22,734 nt of DNA from an uncultured Prevotella sp. (lineage in GTDB: Bacteria > Bacteroidota > Bacteroidia > Bacteroidales > Bacteroidaceae): the NCBI GenBank assembly GCA_900541335.1, contig UQJC01000033.1:1-22734 (forward strand). The letters run 5' to 3'. Each line of letters begins with the position of its first letter. The stretch's first letter is position 1. The notes under the pieces were generated by a model. It had not been told where the DNA came from. It did no database searches and saw only the letters and a list, made by a program, of their open reading frames with translations. Positions 22,679 to 22,734 of this stretch are shown here, one piece after another. Made by a program: the position numbers and the translations under genes.

Positions 22679-22734
22679 ATGCCAAGATCAGTAAATCATG
22701 TAGCTTCAAGAGCTAAGCGTAAGAGAATCCTCAA
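22679..22734 (+). CDS. rplT: Large-subunit ribosomal protein bL20 (partial, 3' end outside window)
   Basis: The last 56 bases open with ATG and encode MPRSVNHVASRAKRKRIL, the highly conserved basic N-terminus of bL20, which binds 23S rRNA early in 50S assembly and represses its own operon in several bacteria. Its position after rpmI confirms the identity. The remaining 95-100 or so codons lie beyond the window. Confidence 0.93.
   Translation, partial: MPRSVNHVASRAKRKRIL

Overview
The window looks like chromosomal DNA of a member of the Bacteroidales, most likely Prevotellaceae. The evidence is the set of Bacteroidota-restricted families (DUF4199, DUF4422, DUF5063, DUF6048, DUF6261, DUF6452), the near-absence of Shine-Dalgarno sequences, several promoter boxes of the Bacteroidota type TAnnTTTG, and the thrS-infC-rpmI-rplT gene order. 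The genus is an inference from protein character, not from a search.

Bases 1-7031 are carried on the minus strand. Read in transcription order, they hold a DUF6261 gene, then a surface-polysaccharide block: a large multi-SLBB outer-membrane export protein, a DUF4422 glycosyltransferase-like protein, a Wzz-type chain-length regulator, and a multi-spanning O-antigen polymerase/ligase-like protein cut by the window edge. An intrinsic terminator follows the SLBB gene, so part of its transcription may stop before the rest of the block. A Bacteroidota -7 box lies about 270 bases upstream of the SLBB gene and implies a long leader.

Bases 7032-8591 are a roughly 1.5 kb divergent gap with no convincing gene. 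It is rich in small hairpins and ends with a 97-bp element bounded by 20-bp inverted repeats. A second, degraded copy lies at 11566-11674. Together they look like a small non-autonomous mobile element family.

Bases 8592-22734 are on the plus strand. In order they hold an envelope group (DUF4199 membrane protein, polyprenyl-phosphate type glycosyltransferase, DUF6452 lipoprotein overlapping DUF6048); a membrane-anchored ApbE flavin transferase; a Crp/Fnr-family regulator; an overlapping pabB-pabC pair for p-aminobenzoate synthesis; nagA behind a dyad-symmetric operator candidate; DUF5063, an RNase D-like exonuclease and the 23S rRNA methyltransferase RlmI; then thrS, infC, rpmI and the start of rplT. 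The last four genes are separated by gaps containing hairpins that could serve translational or attenuation control.

I saw no CRISPR array, tRNA, rRNA, intact transposase, phage gene or recognisable defence system. Most of the window is ordinary conserved chromosome. The points most worth checking are the repeat pair, the hairpin-rich gap, the nagA dyad and the infC/rpmI/rplT leaders.
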